Source of the DNA: JAJDFU01 sp964641965
Lineage (GTDB): Bacteria; Bacteroidota; Bacteroidia; Chitinophagales; Saprospiraceae
DNA length: 41,912 nucleotides
Direction of reading: 5' to 3'
NCBI GenBank assembly: GCA_964641965.1
Contig: CAZXLD010000044.1
Location: forward strand, 1-41,912
Position 1 is the stretch's first letter. The number at the start of each line of letters is the position of its first letter. Below are positions 33,507 to 41,835 of this stretch, in pieces. The position numbers and the translations under genes are program-made. The notes beneath the pieces are model-generated. The model made no database searches. It was given only the letters and a program-made list of their open reading frames with translations, and was not told the origin of the DNA.

Positions 33507-33534
33507 TTACACTAATTTTCCACAATTTGTGTAA
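33507..33534 (+). promoter_or_regulatory. Conserved element upstream of nrdJ, shared with nrdBA
   Basis: The 16 bases at 33516-33531 are identical to 10635-10650 upstream of nrdBA. It holds a relaxed DnaA box TTTTCCACA (33516-33524) and the 11-base palindrome CACAATTTGTG (33521-33531). An outer inverted pair TTACAC (33507-33512) and GTGTAA (33529-33534) adds more symmetry. It is about 150-180 bases upstream of the nrdJ start. Confidence 0.6.
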
Positions 33535-33627
33535 ATTTATTAGTTGAGTCCTTTTCTCCTGGCCCTTACCTTTAGAAAGCTTTCTGTTTACAATTATTTA
33601 AACTAACGCTTTACCGGAAAGGATCAA

Positions 33628-33658
33628 CAGTGCATTGAACAGATTTCCCCATGCACTG
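33628..33658 (+). promoter_or_regulatory. Inverted repeat in the nrdJ leader
   Basis: CAGTGCAT (33628-33635) and ATGCACTG (33651-33658) are perfect inverted 8-base arms around 15 bases, 27 bases before the nrdJ ATG. It could be an operator or an mRNA hairpin. I do not see a cobalamin riboswitch here. Confidence 0.45.
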
Positions 33659-33684
33659 GATTAGTTTTCTTTGGACTGCTTTAA

Positions 33685-36261
33685 ATGTATAGGATGAATA
33701 TTTTAACCGCTAAAAAGCCAAACCACCCCAATGGAACCCAACCCACGTATTCATTTGACGAAGCATTCAAAGCTTCTACCGAATATTTCAAGGGCGATGA
33801 ATTAGCCGCCAATGTTTGGGTAAAAAAGTATGCCCTGAAGGATTCATTTGGCAATATTTACGAACGGACGCCAGATGATATGCACCACCGCATTGCAGGT
33901 GAGATTTTTCGAATAGAGCAGAAATATCCCAATCCGGTTTCCGAAGAAGAGCTTTACCAATTGCTAAAGGACTTTCGATACATTGTCCCCCAAGGAAGTC
34001 CAATGGCCGGAATTGGAAATACCTACCAGGTTTCCTCCTTGTCTAATTGTTTTGTCATTGGGACTGGTGCGGATTCCTATGGCGGTATTGTGAAAAGCGA
34101 TGAAGAACAGGTGCAGTTGATGAAAAGGCGCGGCGGTGTGGGCCAGGACTTGTCACATCTTCGTCCAAAGGGTACCCCGGTTATGAATAGCGCCCTTACC
34201 TCTACCGGGATAGTTCCTTTTATGGAGCGCTACTCCAACTCCACCCGGGAGGTTGCCCAGGATGGCCGCAGAGGGGCGCTGATGTTAACGGTTTCGAGCC
34301 GCCACCCCGATGCGGAGAGTTTCATTGATGCCAAATTGGAGCAAGGCAAAGTGACCGGTGCCAATATATCGGTCCGTATTGATGATGCTTTTATGAAAGC
34401 AGCTTTATCGGGCAAACCTTATAAGCAGCAATTTCCAATCGGATCGGATGATCCCCTGTATGAAGTTGAGGTGGATGCCTCCCAACTGTGGGATAAGATC
34501 ATTTTCAATGCCTGGAAATCCGCTGAACCTGGCGTATTATTTTGGGATACTATTATCCGGGAATCGCTTCCGGATTGCTACGCAGACCTGGGCTACCGGA
34601 CCATTTCGACAAACCCTTGCGGAGAAATTCCCTTATGCCCTTATGATAGCTGTCGGTTGCTCGCGATCAATCTGTACAGCTACGTGGAAGAACCATTTAC
34701 CGAAAAGGCCTGGTTCAATTTCGAAAAGTTTAGCCGGCACGTACAGCTTGCTCAACGGATGATGGATGACATCATCGATCTGGAAATTGAGAAGATTGAC
34801 GCCATTATCAAAAAGATAGAGCAGGACCCCGAGCCCACCGAAATCAAAGCCACCGAACATCGCCTTTGGCAAAAGATCCGAAAGACCTGCGTGGAAGGAC
34901 GCCGGACAGGGGTCGGGATCACGGCCGAAGGAGATATGTTGGCCGCATTGGGCCTGCAATATGGAAGCAATGAAGGCATTGAATTCTCTGTGCAAGTCCA
35001 CCGGACCCTAGCTCTGAATGCTTACCGTTCATCGGTAATAATGGCGCAGGAACGAGGTGCTTTTTCCATCTTCAATGCTGATCGGGAAAAAAATAACCCC
35101 ATGATCCACCGGATTGAAAAAGCTGATCCTGAGCTTATTGAGCTGATGCGCAAGCACGGTCGCCGGAATATTGCCCTGTTGACCATTGCCCCGACTGGTA
35201 CCACCAGTCTGATGACCCAAACCACATCCGGCATTGAGCCCGCCTTCCTGATCAGTTACAAGCGACGCCGAAAAGTCAACCCCAATGATACTGATGCTGT
35301 AGTCACCTTCATCGACGAAGTTGGAGACCACTGGGAGGAATACCATGTGTTCCATCATAAATTCATGACCTGGCTGGAAGTAAATGGTTACCAAATGCAA
35401 GAGGTTACCCGCATGACCTCAGAAGAATTGGAGCCCATTATTCAGCAATCCCCCTATCACCATGCCACAGCAAATGACGTGGATTGGGTGCAAAAGGTCA
35501 AGATGCAGGGGGCCATTCAGAAATGGGTAGATCACTCCATTAGTGTCACGGTGAATGTGCCGGAAGCCACCTCCGTGGAGATGGTAAAGAAGATCTACCA
35601 GACTGCCTGGGAAGAAGGTTGTAAGGGATGCACCATTTACAGGGATGGATCCAGATCCGGAGTATTGGTATCCGATACAGATAAGGGGAAAAAGGAATCC
35701 AAAATTGTGGATACCATGCCGCCCAAGAGGCCTGACCGCCTAGAAGCATCGGTGGTTCGATTCAAAAATAATTCTGAGGATTGGATTGCGGTAATTGGTA
35801 AGGTGGATGAGCGGCCCTATGAAGTATTTACCGGGCGGGCTGAGGATATTTTCAAATTTCCAGACTATGTACACCAAGGGTGGGTCTTAAAGAACCGGGA
35901 TGAAGAAGGACAAAACCGATACGATTTCCAGTTTCTGGATCGCGATGGCTATCGGGTTACGATTGAGGGCCTTTCCCGTTCTTTTAATAAAGAGTATTGG
36001 AATTACGCCAAATTGATCTCGGGCGTATTACGTCATGGCATGCCTTTACCGCATGTAGTGGACCTGATTGAAGGGCTCAATGTGGCCGAAGAATATATCA
36101 ATAACTGGAAAAATGGTGTTGTTCGGGCCTTGAAAAAGTTTATTCCGGATGGCACGCAGGCTGCTACCAGCGCTTGTCAGAACTGTGGAGACCCGGAAGG
36201 ATTGCTTTACAAAGAAGGGTGTCTGATCTGTAAGAGCTGCGGGTATACCGAATGCGGGTAA
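33685..36261 (+). CDS. nrdJ: Adenosylcobalamin-dependent ribonucleotide reductase (class II)
   Basis: Reduces ribonucleotides without oxygen or a second subunit, using AdoCbl to make the thiyl radical. Active-site cysteines appear in SSLSNCFVIG and STNPCGEIPL; the RRGGVGQDLSHLRPKG loop and TIAPTGTTSLM block match the class II fold. Later come EEGCKGCTIYRDGSRSGVL, a domain of about 120 residues (RLEASVVRFKNNSEDWIAVIGK onward), and a zinc-ribbon end with CQNC and CLICKSC. At 858 residues it is the long form. The second in-frame ATG (33694) is an alternative start. It does not form an operon with nrdBA but shares an upstream element with it. Confidence 0.97.
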   Translation: MYRMNILTAKKPNHPNGTQPTYSFDEAFKASTEYFKGDELAANVWVKKYALKDSFGNIYERTPDDMHHRIAGEIFRIEQKYPNPVSEEELYQLLKDFRYIVPQGSPMAGIGNTYQVSSLSNCFVIGTGADSYGGIVKSDEEQVQLMKRRGGVGQDLSHLRPKGTPVMNSALTSTGIVPFMERYSNSTREVAQDGRRGALMLTVSSRHPDAESFIDAKLEQGKVTGANISVRIDDAFMKAALSGKPYKQQFPIGSDDPLYEVEVDASQLWDKIIFNAWKSAEPGVLFWDTIIRESLPDCYADLGYRTISTNPCGEIPLCPYDSCRLLAINLYSYVEEPFTEKAWFNFEKFSRHVQLAQRMMDDIIDLEIEKIDAIIKKIEQDPEPTEIKATEHRLWQKIRKTCVEGRRTGVGITAEGDMLAALGLQYGSNEGIEFSVQVHRTLALNAYRSSVIMAQERGAFSIFNADREKNNPMIHRIEKADPELIELMRKHGRRNIALLTIAPTGTTSLMTQTTSGIEPAFLISYKRRRKVNPNDTDAVVTFIDEVGDHWEEYHVFHHKFMTWLEVNGYQMQEVTRMTSEELEPIIQQSPYHHATANDVDWVQKVKMQGAIQKWVDHSISVTVNVPEATSVEMVKKIYQTAWEEGCKGCTIYRDGSRSGVLVSDTDKGKKESKIVDTMPPKRPDRLEASVVRFKNNSEDWIAVIGKVDERPYEVFTGRAEDIFKFPDYVHQGWVLKNRDEEGQNRYDFQFLDRDGYRVTIEGLSRSFNKEYWNYAKLISGVLRHGMPLPHVVDLIEGLNVAEEYINNWKNGVVRALKKFIPDGTQAATSACQNCGDPEGLLYKEGCLICKSCGYTECG

Positions 36262-36271
36262 TCCAGCTAAG

Positions 36272-36309
36272 GGATTCCTAAGGCCAATAGGGCTTGGGAA
36301 TCCTATTTT
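36272..36309 (+). terminator. Probable terminator after nrdJ
   Basis: GGATTCC (36272-36278) pairs with GGAATCC (36297-36303), with a partial inner stem, followed by TATTTTC. The tail is short, so strength is uncertain. Confidence 0.55.
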
Positions 36310-36341
36310 CCCTCCACATCTCCTCCCTATCCTGCTGTTAG

Positions 36342-36491
36342 AAAAAGCTGAATTCCCATGTACCGGGCCGGGTCCTTGATGTGGAGACCAACCAGGTTCA
36401 TATTTACGGAACCCCACTAGAGAAGGGTATGAACACATACAAGGTGAAGATCGCCCGGCTCAACTTGAACTTCAGATTGCAATTGAAGTAG
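36342..36491 (+). pseudogene. Possible C-terminal gene remnant
   Basis: After a TAG at 36339 a plus-strand frame runs 49 codons to a TAG at 36489. It has no start codon near its beginning and its translation is well mixed and protein-like (RVLDVETNQVHIYGTPLEK then NTYKVKIARLNLNF). It could be the tail of a decayed gene, perhaps an envelope beta-strand protein. I cannot name a family, and it may be chance. Confidence 0.25.
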
Positions 36492-36646
36492 TTCATGTAA
36501 GTGGGATCTGGATGGATTTTTAATGCAGGACCTCCCTTTCTACACCAATCCGTTTTCCAAATATGAAGTTGGGAAGACAAACCGGATTTTGCCCACTGCC
36601 GGATATCCATTAGCTTTCCTTCTTATAATAATACTCTGCCACTCAA

Positions 36647-38278
36647 ATGCACAACTACACCGACCTGCTCGAACCTATCCAAGTTGCCGAATGGAATGCA
36701 CTCGTTGATCGTAAACCTGCTTATGCTTTAGTTGAAAATACAGATCTGGTTATCATTCGTTTTGACGATCAGCTATCTGTCTTGTATGGTCGCTGCCTCC
36801 ATCGGGGAGCCATCTTGGCCGACGGCCATGTAGACGAACATGACAACCTTATTTGCGGTGTACACAACTGGGATTATCGCATTGATAGTGGGGTAAGCGC
36901 CTATAAAAATGATGACTTCCTGCATCAGTTTAAAGTGGCGGTGCAAGAAGGTAAGGTCTTTATTGATCGGGCTGAAGTCATTTCCTTCGAGGAGGTACAT
37001 CCTCAACCGTTCAATCGGGATGAATACCTGGGCACCTACCAAGACACCCATCCTGAAGCGCCCGAGCCTTACACCGGTTACATCCAGGAACTCGCCCGAA
37101 ACGGATTGAAAAATCTGGGTCACCACGGCCCCACTGAAGCCATGGGTGTAGAACGAGACCTGCTTCCCAAATGGGACAGCATTCAATTTTTACCTGCCCA
37201 ATTGCACAAAAGGCCGTTACTGGATGACGAACCGGTTCAAACCAAAGTAGTAATCGGTCCACGGGCTGAAAAGCCCCTTGAGTTGGATATTCCCTTATTT
37301 GTTTCGGATATGTCTTTTGGAGCCTTGAGCAAAGAGGCCAAGATCGCCTTGTCCAAGGGGGCAGAGCTGGCAGGTACCGGTATTTGCAGCGGGGAAGGTG
37401 GCATGCTCCCTGAGGAACAACAGGAAAACTCCCGCTACTTCTACGAATTGGCCTCCGCTCGCTTTGGCTTTAGCTTTGATAAGGTAAAGAAAGCTCAAGC
37501 CTTCCATTTCAAAGGAGGACAAGGGGCTAAAACAGGTACGGGAGGCCATTTGCCCGGCCATAAGGTAAATAAAGAAATCGCAGAGGTACGAGGACTTGAA
37601 GTTGGACAGACAGCAATTTCCCCTGCTACCTTTCCCAACCTAAAAACAGTTGGTGATTTCAGAGAACTGGCGGATGAGGTCCGATTGATCACCGGCGGTA
37701 TTCCCATAGGCTTTAAGATCGCAGCCAGCCACATCGAAAAAGATATTGATTTTGCCCTGGAAGCAAGCGCCGATTATATTATTCTCGACGGTAGAGGCGG
37801 CGGTACAGGCGCAGCGCCAACCGTTTTGCGCAATAATATAAACGTGCCTACCATTCCTGCATTAGCCAGAGCGCGTCGCCATCTAGATAAGGTAGGCGCA
37901 GACGATATCACGCTGGTCATAACCGGAGGATTACGCATTGCTGAAGATTTTGCAAAGGCATTGATGTTGGGTGCAGACGCGATTGCCGTATCTAATGCCG
38001 CAATCCAGGCCATTGGGTGTCTGGGCATGCGGGCTTGCAATACCAATAATTGCCCCGTGGGCATTGCTACTATGCGCGACCATTTGCGGGCCCGTTTGGA
38101 AATCGATAAATCCGCCCAACAGCTTCAGCGCTTTTTCCAGGCTACCAATGAGCTGATCCAGGTGATCGCTAGAGCTTGCGGCCATGCGGATGTAAGTGAA
38201 TTCAACACGGATGACCTCAGCACTTTTGATTATGACATGCACCGGCTGACCGGAATTGCATATGCCGGTGTCCGCTAA
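36647..38278 (+). CDS. Rieske [2Fe-2S] domain fused to a glutamate-synthase-type FMN/[3Fe-4S] domain
   Basis: A fusion of two redox domains, 543 residues. Residues about 1-110 form a Rieske domain: CLHRG (Cys50, His52) and CGVHNWDY (Cys70, His73) ligate a 2Fe-2S cluster. Residues about 160-530 match the FMN-binding core of glutamate synthase: SDMSFGALSKEAK, GGQGAKTGTGGHLPG, LDGRGGGTGAAP, and a 3Fe-4S triad Cys458, Cys464, Cys469 with GltB spacing. The GltB amidotransferase (Ntn) domain and the C-terminal GXGXG domain are absent, so it is not a complete glutamate synthase and would need ammonia or a separate donor if it makes glutamate. Cytoplasmic. Function is not known to me. Confidence 0.9.
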   Translation: MHNYTDLLEPIQVAEWNALVDRKPAYALVENTDLVIIRFDDQLSVLYGRCLHRGAILADGHVDEHDNLICGVHNWDYRIDSGVSAYKNDDFLHQFKVAVQEGKVFIDRAEVISFEEVHPQPFNRDEYLGTYQDTHPEAPEPYTGYIQELARNGLKNLGHHGPTEAMGVERDLLPKWDSIQFLPAQLHKRPLLDDEPVQTKVVIGPRAEKPLELDIPLFVSDMSFGALSKEAKIALSKGAELAGTGICSGEGGMLPEEQQENSRYFYELASARFGFSFDKVKKAQAFHFKGGQGAKTGTGGHLPGHKVNKEIAEVRGLEVGQTAISPATFPNLKTVGDFRELADEVRLITGGIPIGFKIAASHIEKDIDFALEASADYIILDGRGGGTGAAPTVLRNNINVPTIPALARARRHLDKVGADDITLVITGGLRIAEDFAKALMLGADAIAVSNAAIQAIGCLGMRACNTNNCPVGIATMRDHLRARLEIDKSAQQLQRFFQATNELIQVIARACGHADVSEFNTDDLSTFDYDMHRLTGIAYAGVR

Positions 38279-38518
38279 GGGCGGAGCTAAAATGCAGAAT
38301 ATGGTTTTTCGATGCAGGTGGTTTGGTTAGAAATCGGTATCCTTATTTTCAATATAGATTCGATTAATACTGACGCAAGTTTAAAATGACCTATTTAAAA
38401 AATGGGAATACAGCCAAACTTGGTCAGCATTATACCATGTAAAGAATTGTTGTTTTTAGAGCACAGGCCACTTTTAATTAAAAATGGTATAAAACCAATT
38501 GTTTTAGCTCCATCCACC

Positions 38519-38914
38519 ATGCAAACCTGGTATGTTCCTATTACTTTGCTTCCCAGCGTTGGCTTCTTTATCATGGCAACCACGGGTGCCTCCAGTGCCC
38601 TTAGTGCCGAAATTGCCCGCTTAATTGAAATTCGAAAAGAAGCCAACCGTAAAACCATACAGCGTAAAATTGAACAGCTACGGCTGGTCAACATTGCATT
38701 GGTCTTACTTTATGCAGGTGCTGTTCTACTGTCTATAGCCGGCTTGATTGGCGGTTTGGAGGTCAATTTCATGCTCGCTACCGATCTATTCGTAAACGTG
38801 GTAATAACTGCAGCGATCTTTACTGTTATCCTGGCTTTTGTAATTTTAATGGTATATGCGTTTAGGGCCGTCCGTATCAAAAAAGAACAGTTTGATGATA
38901 TGACCTTCCAATGA
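38519..38914 (+). CDS. Small membrane protein, DUF2721-like
   Basis: About 131 residues with three hydrophobic segments: WYVPITLLPSVGFFIMATTGASSAL, IALVLLYAGAVLLSIAGLIGG and LFVNVVITAAIFTVILAFVILMVYAF. Between the first two is a charged helix (IARLIEIRKEANRKTIQRKIEQL). This layout resembles DUF2721 membrane proteins, of unknown role. The frame is open from 38402, but the ATG at 38519 directly precedes the first helix and I prefer it. Its stop is 6 bases from the end of the convergent VWA gene. Confidence 0.75.
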   Translation: MQTWYVPITLLPSVGFFIMATTGASSALSAEIARLIEIRKEANRKTIQRKIEQLRLVNIALVLLYAGAVLLSIAGLIGGLEVNFMLATDLFVNVVITAAIFTVILAFVILMVYAFRAVRIKKEQFDDMTFQ

Positions 38915-38919
38915 AAGGA

Positions 38920-40953
38920 TTAGGCTTTCAGGAAGCGAAGCAACAAGATTTCAGCCAACAAAAAGATAAGCACACCGATCAAGCACCATTTCCAGAGCAG
39001 AATTCCCCGGCTCTGCTGGGCGATCTGGCTGGTAATAATCGCCGAATCAGCTACTTCCAAGACCTGGGATTGCCCACTAAATTTGTCTTCGAGCTGGGAA
39101 TTTGACAAATACTTCAAACTCGATTCTGTTCTATCATAATTGAAAGCGATATTCTTTTCGATAGCATCTTGAGATCGGTACACTTCGAAAAAACCGGATC
39201 GTCGGGGCCGATCATATACACGTAGGATAGATTTTCCAATAATGACACGCTGTTCGGGAATAAACTCCCCTTCCTCACCTCGAATCTTGTAAACCGGTTC
39301 CTGGTCCACCGCCTCGGGATCCATTTCCACCAAGGCATCGGTACCGATAGTGTACGCTAATTGAGGTTCCAAACCACCTGAAATGGACATTTTGTACAAC
39401 ATGGGTACAAAAATTTCCCCGTTACGGGCCAAATCGTTTAGCTCAGGATCCAAGGGTGCTAGAGAAAGGTAGAGGTGCCCGCGGTCAGGCTTATACTTGA
39501 GCAGGTAGGGCGTACCATCACGAAAGGTGAGCAGGGCTTCTCCCCTGCCGGATCCGTTTACATTTAATCGATAACTCCCCTGGCTGGACGGCAATCTCAA
39601 ATTTCGGTCCAGGGTTTCGTACACATCGTTGAATACAAACTCATCGGTATTAATACTGCCCACCTGTTTTACTTCCGCCTGGTAGTTGCGCAAGGGGTCA
39701 GCTCCCAGGGTGGCAAGCATATTTTGATAAGAACCCAAGTCGGCATTTGAAGAAGGAAATACCAACACATTGCCTCCTGAGCCTTGGTAGGATTTTAAAG
39801 CGGAGGTCAATCCGGATGAAACTTCGGCCAAGTCGGTCAGCACAATAAGCTGGTAGCGGCCAAACTGGGTATAATTCAGGTTATTGGCGTTGGCTTCCAC
39901 CAATTCAAAATACCCCATCCCTTCAAATGCGGATTGCAGGAAGGGGTTGGGTTGATCTTCGTAAATGACCAGTATCCGGATGGCTTCCGGCACAAAAAAG
40001 GTAAAGAAATAGGTATCATCAAATTGAACCGGATAATCCGTGATACTAACCTGGGCTTCCTGCCATCCGGTGCCTTGCGCTTGAAATCGGATGGTGTCCA
40101 AGATCGATTCCTCAGCCGCTAGCGTAAAACTACCCTCCGGCTTGGTTTGACCACCATAGGTGAGAGACAACCGAACGTTTTCAACTGGCTGGTCGGAGCG
40201 ATTCGTAAACTGGGCGATCAAAGCATTGTTTGCGCCCAAGACCTGCAAAGGAGCCTCAAACCAAACGGAATCCAAGCTCACATTGCTTTGTTGAACCGCC
40301 TGCATCGGCAGTAGGTATAGCTGAGTGGCACTATCCTGCAACTCGACGGCAGTTTCCACAATGCTTTCTTGAAAATCAGAGATCAGATAGATGGACCGGT
40401 TTTCGGCCTGGCTTTCGGCCATTAGCTGTTCTTGGCGTTCCACTACCTGGACAATGGGCTTCACTACCGGTGTAATCTCAATTTCTTCAATCAAATCAAT
40501 GGCAGCTTCCTGACCAACCAACCTCTGATGCCTACCCTCAAAATCATGTGTTAAAATCTGGATTCGGTCTTCCGGCCGAAAGGCATTTACAATCTCGGAT
40601 GCTCTTCGCTTGGCCTTGTCCAGTAAAGGTACATCCTGGCTAAGGGAGCTCATGCTGAAAGAGTTATCAATAAAAATGCTAACTACCGCCGGACCCTGTT
40701 TTACTTCTTCGTTTTGGGGAATGAAGGGCTGAGCGAATAGGAAAACCAGGAAGGAGATGGCCAGGATTCTGGATAACAAGACCAACAAGTTTCGAAGCCG
40801 GGAACGAGATCGACTTTCTTGCTTAACTTCTTTTAAAAAGCGAACATTAGAAAAATATACCCGCTTGAACCGCCTGAAATGAAACAGGTGTATGATGATC
40901 GGGATCGCAATAAAGGCAAGCGCCCAAAGAAAAGTCGGGTATACAAACTGCAT
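38920..40953 (-). CDS. BatA/VWA-type membrane protein
   Basis: A large envelope protein of about 677 residues. The N-terminus is the aerotolerance-regulator BatA domain: membrane helix FVYPTFLWALAFIAIPIIIHLF, the motif HLFHFRRFKRVYFSNVRFL, and a second helix. A von Willebrand A domain follows with the MIDAS motif FIDNSFSMSS (Asp96, Ser98, Ser100 in this numbering). Beta-rich periplasmic domains lead to a final membrane helix near the C-terminus (CLIGVLIFLLAEILLL). This is the long Bacteroidota form, whose function is unsettled. The start is the ATG at 40953; a TTG start would extend it to 40974. It is divergent from queE. Confidence 0.88.
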   Translation of the reverse strand: MQFVYPTFLWALAFIAIPIIIHLFHFRRFKRVYFSNVRFLKEVKQESRSRSRLRNLLVLLSRILAISFLVFLFAQPFIPQNEEVKQGPAVVSIFIDNSFSMSSLSQDVPLLDKAKRRASEIVNAFRPEDRIQILTHDFEGRHQRLVGQEAAIDLIEEIEITPVVKPIVQVVERQEQLMAESQAENRSIYLISDFQESIVETAVELQDSATQLYLLPMQAVQQSNVSLDSVWFEAPLQVLGANNALIAQFTNRSDQPVENVRLSLTYGGQTKPEGSFTLAAEESILDTIRFQAQGTGWQEAQVSITDYPVQFDDTYFFTFFVPEAIRILVIYEDQPNPFLQSAFEGMGYFELVEANANNLNYTQFGRYQLIVLTDLAEVSSGLTSALKSYQGSGGNVLVFPSSNADLGSYQNMLATLGADPLRNYQAEVKQVGSINTDEFVFNDVYETLDRNLRLPSSQGSYRLNVNGSGRGEALLTFRDGTPYLLKYKPDRGHLYLSLAPLDPELNDLARNGEIFVPMLYKMSISGGLEPQLAYTIGTDALVEMDPEAVDQEPVYKIRGEEGEFIPEQRVIIGKSILRVYDRPRRSGFFEVYRSQDAIEKNIAFNYDRTESSLKYLSNSQLEDKFSGQSQVLEVADSAIITSQIAQQSRGILLWKWCLIGVLIFLLAEILLLRFLKA

Positions 40954-41096
40954 GAAAAGAGATACCGGTGTCAAAATGATAAAAGTAGTAAATGAAACGA
41001 CGAGTTGGTTGGTTTGGTTATAAAACAGGGCTACAATATTTGTAGTGCAATTGCATCCAATGAACCAGAGACCAAGAGAGGTATTAATTTTGCAGC

Positions 41097-41735
41097 ATGG
41101 GAAGCTATAAGATCAAAGAAATTTTCTACACGCTCCAGGGTGAAGGTGGCCAAACAGGAAGACCAGCTGTATTTTGTCGGTTTTCGGGATGCAATTTGTG
41201 GAGTGGCCGGGAAGTAGATCGCCATAAAGCCATTTGCCAGTTCTGTGATACGGATTTCTGGGGAACTGATGGCGAAAACGGAGGCTCCTACCCTACCCCC
41301 GAAAGTTTGGCTCAACAAGTACATGCCTTGTGGCCAATGGGCAATCCAGGCCAACCCTTAGTCGTCTGCACAGGAGGAGAACCGATGCTCCAATTGGACA
41401 GTCCGTTAATAGATGCCTTCCACAATCATGGATTTGAAATCGCGCTGGAAACCAATGGGACCAAGCCCGTACCCGATTCGATTGATTGGATCTGTGTGAG
41501 CCCCAAAGCAGGTGCTGACCTGATCCAGCAATCTGGACACGAACTTAAATTGGTATTTCCCCAACCAGGCGCTATGCCGGAGCAATTTGTAACTCTGGCA
41601 TTCGAACACTTCTACCTTCAGCCCATGGATGGTCCTGAAATTAAGCGAAATACCCAACTTACTCTCCAATATTGCTTGCAAAACCCCATGTGGAAACTGA
41701 GCCTGCAAACGCATAAAATGCTGGGGATCCCGTAA
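41097..41735 (+). CDS. queE: 7-carboxy-7-deazaguanine synthase (radical SAM)
   Basis: Converts 6-carboxytetrahydropterin to 7-carboxy-7-deazaguanine on the queuosine/preQ0 path. The N-terminal IFYTLQGEGGQTGRPAVFCRFSGCNLWSG is diagnostic. The 4Fe-4S ligands are Cys32, Cys47 and Cys50 in a C-x14-C-x2-C pattern, which is the non-canonical spacing seen in some QueE enzymes instead of CxxxCxxC. CTGGEPMLQ is the SAM-binding GGE motif; the Asn in ALETNGT is conserved. At 212 residues it is compact. No other queuosine gene is in the window. It is divergent from the VWA gene, with a 143-base spacer. Confidence 0.95.
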   Translation: MGSYKIKEIFYTLQGEGGQTGRPAVFCRFSGCNLWSGREVDRHKAICQFCDTDFWGTDGENGGSYPTPESLAQQVHALWPMGNPGQPLVVCTGGEPMLQLDSPLIDAFHNHGFEIALETNGTKPVPDSIDWICVSPKAGADLIQQSGHELKLVFPQPGAMPEQFVTLAFEHFYLQPMDGPEIKRNTQLTLQYCLQNPMWKLSLQTHKMLGIP

Positions 41736-41742
41736 GAGGGTC

Positions 41743-41832
41743 ATGCGGTTGGGAGGTAATAAGGTCATTTGGTGATGCGGTTGGGAGGTAATAAGGTCAT
41801 TTGGTGATGAGGTAGTAAGGTAATGGGAGGTA
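41743..41832. repeat. 32-base tandem repeat, nearly three copies
   Basis: Two identical 32-base units at 41743-41774 and 41775-41806 begin ATGCGGTTGGGAGGTAATAA and end TCATTTGGTG. A third, degenerate copy follows (41807-41832, ATGAGGTAGTAAGG...). The repeats are built from GGT-AAT-AAGG-like words and lie between the queE stop and a possible minus-strand gene end. They are non-coding as far as I can see. Confidence 0.85.
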
Positions 41833-41835
41833 TTT

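Larger units (their letters stand above)
36262..36646. other. Intergenic region after nrdJ
   Basis: About 385 bases between nrdJ and the Rieske fusion gene. It starts with a terminator-like hairpin (36272-36303), then a 49-codon stop-free plus-strand stretch that looks like a coding remnant (36342-36491), then AT-rich sequence to 36646 where the next promoter should lie. I see no clear TAnnTTTG. Confidence 0.45.

Noticed and set aside
33453..33684. A cobalamin riboswitch before nrdJ
   Set aside because: I saw no B12-box-like sequence; the inverted repeat there does not fit that fold. A covariance-model search would be decisive.
36523..36708. Plus-strand 61-residue open frame overlapping the Rieske fusion start
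   Set aside because: It overlaps the true gene start in another frame and has no recognisable feature.
41743..41832. A CRISPR array
   Set aside because: The 32-base units are directly adjacent with no spacer sequence between them.
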